A stretch of 10,106 bases of DNA from Candidatus Pacearchaeota archaeon. Lineage in GTDB: Archaea; Nanobdellota; Nanobdellia; Pacearchaeales; GW2011-AR1. The position numbers were made by a program, and so were the translations under genes. Each line of letters opens with the position of its first letter. The first letter of the stretch is position 1. The stretch lies in contig NZCB01000024.1 of the NCBI GenBank assembly GCA_002688165.1, positions 1-10,106 of the forward strand. The letters are read 5' to 3'. Shown here one piece after another: positions 6,256 through 10,106 of the stretch. A model generated the notes under the pieces. It was not told the origin of the DNA. It did not search any database and saw only the letters and a list, made by a program, of their open reading frames with translations.

Positions 6256-6259
6256 GGAG
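6256..6259 (+). promoter_or_regulatory. Ribosome binding site of the L7Ae gene
   Basis: GGAG lies 7 nt before the ATG at 6267 and decides between that start and an out-of-frame ATG at 6254, which the GGAG itself nearly overlaps. It agrees with a leadered transcript, and its position 8 nt after the leader hairpin would allow structure-dependent control of translation. Confidence 0.6.
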
Positions 6260-6266
6260 ACAGAAA

Positions 6267-6602
6267 ATGGTTTCAATATATGAATTGATTGAGAAAGCGA
6301 GAAAAACTGGAAAGGTTGAGAAAGGTACAAACGAAGTTACCAAGGCAGTAGAGAGAGGAACTGCTAAATTGGTTGCCTATGGTGCTGATGTTGACCCTAA
6401 GGAGATTACACAACATATACCTATTTTATGCAAGGAAAAGAATATACCTTGTGTTGAAGTAGATAAGAAAGAGAAGCTAGGTGTTGCAGTTGGTTTGAAT
6501 GTTGGCTGCGCTAGTGTTGTTGTTATAGATGCCGGAGATGCATCTAGTGATCTTGAAGGTTTTATTAGCACTCTTGGTAAAGAAACTAAGAAGGAAGAGT
6601 GA
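6267..6602 (+). CDS. rpl7ae: Ribosomal protein L7Ae
   Basis: Kink-turn RNA-binding protein of the large ribosomal subunit. In archaea it is also the core protein of C/D and H/ACA guide RNPs and a subunit of RNase P. The 111 residues carry the L7Ae/L30e/S12e fold. The family signature KGTNEVTKAVERGTAKLV is at about 19-36, the DVDPKEITQHIPILCKEKNIPC segment at about 41-62, and KEKLGVAVGLNVGCASVVVID after it. The KGTNEVTK and LGVAVGL/VGCAS loops are the RNA-contacting parts in homologues. The N terminus is slightly shorter than in many archaeal versions, and there is a short charged C-terminal tail. It heads the cluster L7Ae-S28e-L24e, a conserved archaeal order, with 50 nt to S28e. The preceding structured leader suggests translational feedback. 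Confidence 0.95.
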   Translation: MVSIYELIEKARKTGKVEKGTNEVTKAVERGTAKLVAYGADVDPKEITQHIPILCKEKNIPCVEVDKKEKLGVAVGLNVGCASVVVIDAGDASSDLEGFISTLGKETKKEE

Positions 6603-6652
6603 TTCTTATAACTTTTAAGTTATTTGAATTAATACTCTAATGATATGATAAA

Positions 6653-6949
6653 ATGGGAAGTAAAACACAGAAAACTAAGGACGGTCAAGGAAGCGGCAGT
6701 GGAAAAGGAGCGGACGCTTTACTTGGAGATGGTGCTGTTCCAGCAGTTGTTGAATCTATTGTAGGTAGAACTGGAGCTAAAGGGGAAGTTACACAGGTTA
6801 AAGCAAGAATTCTTCAAGGATTTGATAAGGGAAAGGTTATGAGAAGAAATGTTAAAGGACCTGTTAGAACCAAAGATGTTTTAATGTTAAGAGAAACACA
6901 AATTGAGGCAAGAAGAATTAGATCTAAATATTCTAAGGGAGCTGCATAA
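6653..6949 (+). CDS. rps28e: Ribosomal protein S28e
   Basis: Small-subunit ribosomal protein with an OB-like beta-barrel, found in archaea and eukaryotes and located near the mRNA exit region. The conserved part is residues about 28-98: AVPAVVESIVGRTGAKGEVTQVKARI, then GKVMRRNVKGPVRTKDVLMLRETQIEARRI, ending in the Arg-rich stretch typical of the family. The protein is 98 residues, longer than the roughly 70 usual for S28e, because of a Gly/Ser/Lys-rich N-terminal extension of about 27 residues. The extension appears real, since no better internal start with a binding site precedes the conserved part. TTTTAAGT near 6613-6620 could be its own TATA box, or it is read from the L7Ae promoter. Its stop overlaps the L24e start (TAATG). 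Confidence 0.93.
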   Translation: MGSKTQKTKDGQGSGSGKGADALLGDGAVPAVVESIVGRTGAKGEVTQVKARILQGFDKGKVMRRNVKGPVRTKDVLMLRETQIEARRIRSKYSKGAA

Positions 6950-7254
6950 TGCCAGCATGTAGTTTTTGTAAGAAAAATTATGAAAATCCCAGAGGGTTAA
7001 CTATTTTTACTTTTGATGGAAAGAGTATTTTTTATTGTTCTAGTAAATGTAGAAATAATGCCAAATTAGGAAGAGATCCTAAGAAAACAAATTGGGTCAA
7101 GAGTGTTAAGAAGGTTAAAGAAATAGTTTTAGAAAAACCTAAGAAAGAAGAAGAAAAGGTTGAAGTTAAAGAAGAAAAAGTAGAGGAAAAAAAGACTGAG
7201 GCTAAAAAAGAAAAGATAGAAGAGAAAAAAGAAGTGAAAGAAAAGGTTGAATAA
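6949..7254 (+). CDS. rpl24e: Ribosomal protein L24e with charged C-terminal extension
   Basis: Zinc-finger protein of the large ribosomal subunit. The conserved domain is the first 55 or so residues, with four zinc-binding cysteines C4, C7, C30 and C34 (CSFC...YCSSKC) and the downstream RDPKKTNW motif (42-49). Archaeal L24e is usually about 60 residues. Here a tail of about 45 residues made almost wholly of Lys, Glu and Val is added, resembling the charged tails and linkers of other proteins in this window. The ATG overlaps the S28e stop by one base (TAATG), so translation is probably coupled. In many archaea this gene is followed by ndk and infB; here the next gene is convergent, and its stop codon directly abuts this one. 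Confidence 0.93.
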   Translation: MPACSFCKKNYENPRGLTIFTFDGKSIFYCSSKCRNNAKLGRDPKKTNWVKSVKKVKEIVLEKPKKEEEKVEVKEEKVEEKKTEAKKEKIEEKKEVKEKVE

Positions 7255-8682
7255 TTAAACTTTGTAAATCACATTATTGTTTTTATCATATATAATTTCC
7301 CAATTGCAATTTATAGCTTGATTTGTTAACACATATGATACATTATATTTCCGGATTATTTGATTTTTGGTATTGCAGTCTTTTGAAAGGAAGAACTGAA
7401 ATAATAAATTTCTATCGCCATAGAAGAAAGTGGTTGCTAAAGGTTGATGATTTGTTATTGGATAAATAGTTGTTGCAATTAATGCTGGAGCTATTACCTT
7501 GGTATTAGGATTTAAGGGTTGGGTTTTTAAAAATTGTAAAGCTTCATAATTATCTTGATCAATATTTTCATATAATTGAGTTTTTTCTGGAAGTTTGTAA
7601 TAAGATTGGAAAGTTAGGAATAGGATGATTATGATTAAGATGAATGTTAATATTTTCTTTTTTTGAGTATTTGGGTTTATTTTTTTTATTAGATAATATA
7701 ATCCTAAAGCACTTAGGAATGGGAGTGAGATTGCAAAATAGTAAAAATTTCTTTGATAAGGAGATAGATATGAGACTCCTGTTTGTTTAAAGATTAATAT
7801 AGATATTAGAATTGTTATTGGCCAGATTAGATGGATAAGATATTTTTTTAGATTTTCTTTGTTTGTTGTTAGATAAAATACTCCCAAAATCGCTAAAATA
7901 TATCCAATAGGACTATATAGCTCAAATGGAGAATTATTTGCCTCTAAGACGCCCCATCCATGTTTAAATTGCAATTGTGATAAGATATCGGCTATTGCGG
8001 GCATGAATCCTAGATTCATTATTTGCATATAGAAAATTATTCCAATAATTGGTATTAAGAGAAATATTAAGAAAAACTTATATTCTTTTTTTAAGTAGTT
8101 TAAATTTGATAATAAGTAGATAGTTAATAATGGAATTGCAAATAGTACAGATATTGAATGTATTGGAATTAAAAAGATTATTATTGCTAATGAGTAAATA
8201 ATTAGTTTTTTGTTTTGTTCTTGAATTCCCTTTGAAAATAGATAAATGTATAGATAGATAAATGGAATTGAGAAAGTTAATGGAGTGAAAAACCAAAGTC
8301 CAGTTAAATTAGCATTAGATTTGATGGATGCGAAGAAGATTATTGTTGCTATAGCTATTAAAAAACTAGATTTTAGATGATTTGTTTGATTTTTTATTAT
8401 ATGGAATAAAATTATTGCTGTTAAAATTGCCCATAATGCTGGGAGGAATTTATAGATTAAGATAAGATTTGTTAAAGAGCCTAATATTAATAAGACATAG
8501 TGGAATCCCGCTTTTGCTGCAGTGATTCCTGAAGGGAGTTGATAGTTTAATTTTATTGATTCTGTTATATGATGCCATTCGTCTATATGGGTAGGATAAG
8601 AATTATCGATTCTTGGAGATAAAATTAATAAGAAAATAAGTAATAAAATTGTTATTAGAATATAATTTTTCTTTATTTGCAT
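7255..8682 (-). CDS. Multi-pass membrane protein, possible GT-C-type glycosyltransferase
   Basis: A 475-residue integral membrane protein with roughly 11-12 hydrophobic segments. The first is at about 7-23 and the last near 340-360, followed by a mostly soluble C-terminal domain of about 110 residues. Just after the first segment is an acidic motif, HIDEWHH (32-38), on what would be the outer loop. Members of the GT-C superfamily (PMT, ArnT and STT3-like enzymes) place catalytic acidic residues in this loop and use lipid-linked sugars, and the topology also fits them. No specific family signature is clear, so the donor and acceptor are unknown and the assignment is inference. The ATG at 8682 is supported by a TATA box 24 nt upstream. 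The neighbouring methyltransferase and LicD genes favour a role in surface glycans. Confidence 0.7.
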   Translation of the reverse strand: MQIKKNYILITILLLIFLLILSPRIDNSYPTHIDEWHHITESIKLNYQLPSGITAAKAGFHYVLLILGSLTNLILIYKFLPALWAILTAIILFHIIKNQTNHLKSSFLIAIATIIFFASIKSNANLTGLWFFTPLTFSIPFIYLYIYLFSKGIQEQNKKLIIYSLAIIIFLIPIHSISVLFAIPLLTIYLLSNLNYLKKEYKFFLIFLLIPIIGIIFYMQIMNLGFMPAIADILSQLQFKHGWGVLEANNSPFELYSPIGYILAILGVFYLTTNKENLKKYLIHLIWPITILISILIFKQTGVSYLSPYQRNFYYFAISLPFLSALGLYYLIKKINPNTQKKKILTFILIIIILFLTFQSYYKLPEKTQLYENIDQDNYEALQFLKTQPLNPNTKVIAPALIATTIYPITNHQPLATTFFYGDRNLLFQFFLSKDCNTKNQIIRKYNVSYVLTNQAINCNWEIIYDKNNNVIYKV

Positions 8683-8701
8683 ATTAATAACTAGTAGAGA
8701 G

Positions 8702-8711
8702 TTATATATAA
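8702..8711 (-). promoter_or_regulatory. TATA box for the membrane protein gene
   Basis: TTATATATAA, itself palindromic, is centred about 24 nt before the ATG at 8682 in the 48-nt gap after the methyltransferase gene. It predicts an independent, leaderless transcript. Confidence 0.55.
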
Positions 8712-8730
8712 TTTTATCCTATTGTGAATA

Positions 8731-9357
8731 TTATTCTTTTATTTTTTTTATCCAAACCTGGTAATCTTTGTACAAGATTTTTATTTTTTCCGCATATATT
8801 TCTAAAAAATAATCAATAGCTTTTTTTGGAGGATTTTTACAGGCAATTGCTCCAGGAGATTTTGGCCACCTTATTCCTAATAGATAGTCATCTAATGCAA
8901 TGATTCCTCCTAATTTTAATATCCTGAATGATAGGATTGCATCTTCCAGAACCGTCTCTGCTTCGTGATCTCCATCTATGTATATAAAATCAAAATAACT
9001 TCTTGGAAAATTTACTAAATTTTCTTCTGCAGACCCTTTTGTAATTTCTACCTGATTTTGTTTATTTGTTTTGTATATATTAGTTATTAGTGTTTCAAAC
9101 GAATTCTTTGTCCATGTTTCGCCCTTGTCAAAACACCAGAGTCTTGAATCTTTGTGAGTTAGAATGTTTTCTAGCATCCAAATAGCTGACATTCCTTCGA
9201 ACGATCCAATCTCTAAGAACCTGCAAGGTTTATTTTTATATTGACTTAAAAATTTTTCAAATTGGATGACTACCTTACTTTCACTTTCGTGTGAGAACCA
9301 ATCTTCAGTGAATTTGTATTTATTTTTATCAATTTTATTTTTAGTTTTATAGAACAT
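8731..9357 (-). CDS. Class I SAM-dependent methyltransferase
   Basis: A 208-residue Rossmann-fold methyltransferase, resembling the Methyltransf_24 / CmcI-like group. The SAM-binding motif I is LEIGSFEG at 48-55, D77 ends the second strand (LWCFDKGE), and YIDGDHEAETVLEDA at 126-140 and LGGIIALDDYL at 149-159 form the later strands. The YIDGDH acidic cluster and the ALDDY motif in homologues often bind a metal with the substrate hydroxyl, which points to O-methylation, though the substrate cannot be told. The domain is complete, with a short lysine-rich C-terminal end. A TATA-like box is centred about 25 nt before the ATG. Its place between a membrane glycosyltransferase-like gene and a LicD gene suggests glycan or lipid-sugar methylation; that role is inference. 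Confidence 0.8.
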   Translation of the reverse strand: MFYKTKNKIDKNKYKFTEDWFSHESESKVVIQFEKFLSQYKNKPCRFLEIGSFEGMSAIWMLENILTHKDSRLWCFDKGETWTKNSFETLITNIYKTNKQNQVEITKGSAEENLVNFPRSYFDFIYIDGDHEAETVLEDAILSFRILKLGGIIALDDYLLGIRWPKSPGAIACKNPPKKAIDYFLEIYAEKIKILYKDYQVWIKKIKE

Positions 9358-9378
9358 AATATCCTTAGAAAATCTTTG

Positions 9379-9385
9379 TTTAAAT
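9379..9385 (-). promoter_or_regulatory. TATA box for the methyltransferase gene
   Basis: On the minus strand ATTTAAA is centred about 25 nt before the ATG at 9357. It lies in the 144-nt divergent gap shared with the licD-like gene, which otherwise shows only AT-rich sequence. Confidence 0.45.
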
Positions 9386-9473
9386 GTTTGATTGTGATTT
9401 TTTATATTATTTGCCCTTAATTATTTATAAGTTCTTATTGGATAAAGTTTATTGATTTTTATATGCTAAATCT

Positions 9474-9481
9474 TTAAAATA
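9474..9481 (+). promoter_or_regulatory. TATA box for the licD-like gene
   Basis: TTTAAAAT is centred about 25 nt before the ATG at 9502, again the leaderless spacing. TTTATATG at about 9459-9466 is an alternative that would leave a leader of some 15 nt without a ribosome binding site. Confidence 0.45.
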
Positions 9482-9501
9482 TGTTGTTATATTAGTTTTT
9501 T

Positions 9502-10106
9502 ATGAATAATGTTAATAATCTTAGTTCATTATTTCCTGATGAAAGAAATTTAGAAAAAACAAATGTAAGAAAATGTCATTCTGCAATGTTTAGAATTTTA
9601 AAATATTTAGATTATTTGTGTAGGAAAAATAATTTAAGATATTGGATTTGTGGGGGAACCTTAATTGGGGCAATTATCCATAAGGGATGGAAACCCCTAT
9701 CAAAAGATATTGACATAAGTTTACCTGAAAAAGATTATAATGCATTATTAAAGATTGTTAAAAAAAATTTACTTGAAGGAATTAAATTGGAGGTTGTTAA
9801 TAAAGAACTCTTCAGATTAAAAGACAAAAAAGGAAAATATACTCAAGGAGATTATAAGGAAGAAGGGCTATGGGTCGATATTGCTATGAGTAATGTTAGT
9901 AGAAGATTATTTAGTATCTACTATAAATGCCAAATGGATGGAGGATTTGAAAGAAAATTTAGTAAGAAGGTATTATTACCCTTAAGAGAATATGAATTTG
10001 AAGGACATTATTTTTTTGGGCCAAATAAACCTTTAGAATTTTTAAGATCATTTGATCTTACGAGGGGAAAATTAGAGGAATATTTAGCAAATTTGGAAAT
10101 GAATAA
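9502..10106 (+). CDS. LicD-family nucleotidyltransferase-fold protein, partial (3' end beyond window)
   Basis: An open frame of 201 codons that runs off the window; the TAA-like letters at the very end are out of frame. The LicD signature is clear: LRYWICGGTLIGAIIHKGW at 45-63, followed by KDIDIS at 68-73, whose D69 and D71 form the metal-binding pair. LWVDIAMSN (123-131) carries the third conserved acidic position, and a C-terminal part with FEGHYFFGPNKPLEFLRS (166-183) follows. LicD proteins transfer phosphocholine or related phospho-groups, or modify sugars, on surface teichoic acids, lipopolysaccharides and glycans. The exact group is unknown here. The usual WDDDIDI is reduced to LSKDIDI, keeping the D-x-D. 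The ATG at 9502 is favoured by the TATA box 25 nt upstream. It is divergent from the methyltransferase gene and probably part of a surface-glycan locus. Confidence 0.82.
   Translation, partial: MNNVNNLSSLFPDERNLEKTNVRKCHSAMFRILKYLDYLCRKNNLRYWICGGTLIGAIIHKGWKPLSKDIDISLPEKDYNALLKIVKKNLLEGIKLEVVNKELFRLKDKKGKYTQGDYKEEGLWVDIAMSNVSRRLFSIYYKCQMDGGFERKFSKKVLLPLREYEFEGHYFFGPNKPLEFLRSFDLTRGKLEEYLANLEMN

Noticed and set aside
6254..6266. Earlier ATG at 6254 as the L7Ae start
   Set aside because: It is out of frame with L7Ae, and the GGAG that would serve the gene directly follows it, so it sits in the binding site.
9358..9501. Small gene in the divergent gap before licD
   Set aside because: Only AT-rich sequence with TATA-like boxes was seen; no open frame with a plausible start or binding site and no RNA-like pairing stood out.
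1..10106. CRISPR array, insertion sequence or complete tRNA/rRNA gene
   Set aside because: No spaced direct repeats of CRISPR type, no terminal inverted repeats around a transposase, and no full tRNA or rRNA were found. The 78-nt repeat at 163-327 is coding.

Overview
The window is archaeal chromosome. It carries a GINS subunit, an ApgM-type phosphoglycerate mutase, Kae1 of the KEOPS complex, FtsY, and the archaeal/eukaryal-type ribosomal proteins L7Ae, S28e and L24e. TATA boxes sit about 25 nt before many start codons. The very AT-rich composition, short intergenic gaps and Lys/Glu-rich protein tails fit a DPANN lineage of the Woesearchaeota/Pacearchaeota kind, but that placement is an inference from style and not a phylogenetic result.

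Left end (1-1790): this looks like the right end of an integrated mobile element. A membrane-anchored protein with a 26-residue cysteine repeat (30-575) lies next to a tyrosine recombinase on the minus strand (643-1773 or 1734). The 5' end of the recombinase gene overlaps, antisense, the 3' part of a tRNA-Thr(GGT) gene (1742-1788). No 5' half of that tRNA is present. This fits an att site left by integration into tRNA-Thr, with the element extending leftwards out of the window and the intact tRNA expected beyond it.

Housekeeping core (1835-7254): gins51 and apgM read leftwards, each with its own promoter. ftsY and kae1 read rightwards. They are followed by the ribosomal cluster L7Ae-S28e-L24e. 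S28e and L24e overlap by one base (TAATG). The L7Ae gene stands out: a long imperfect hairpin lies between its TATA box and its start codon, a candidate autoregulatory leader, whereas most neighbouring genes appear to be transcribed leaderless.

Right end (7255-10106): a multi-pass membrane protein that may be a GT-C-like glycosyltransferase, a class I SAM methyltransferase, and a LicD-family transferase cut by the window edge. Together they suggest a locus for building or decorating cell-surface glycans. The convergent stop codons of L24e and the membrane protein abut exactly, so the usual downstream partners of the ribosomal cluster (ndk, infB) are not here.

No CRISPR array, insertion sequence or rRNA was seen. 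The best candidates for something undescribed are the structured L7Ae leader and the cysteine-repeat protein in the putative element. Neither can be proven novel from sequence alone.
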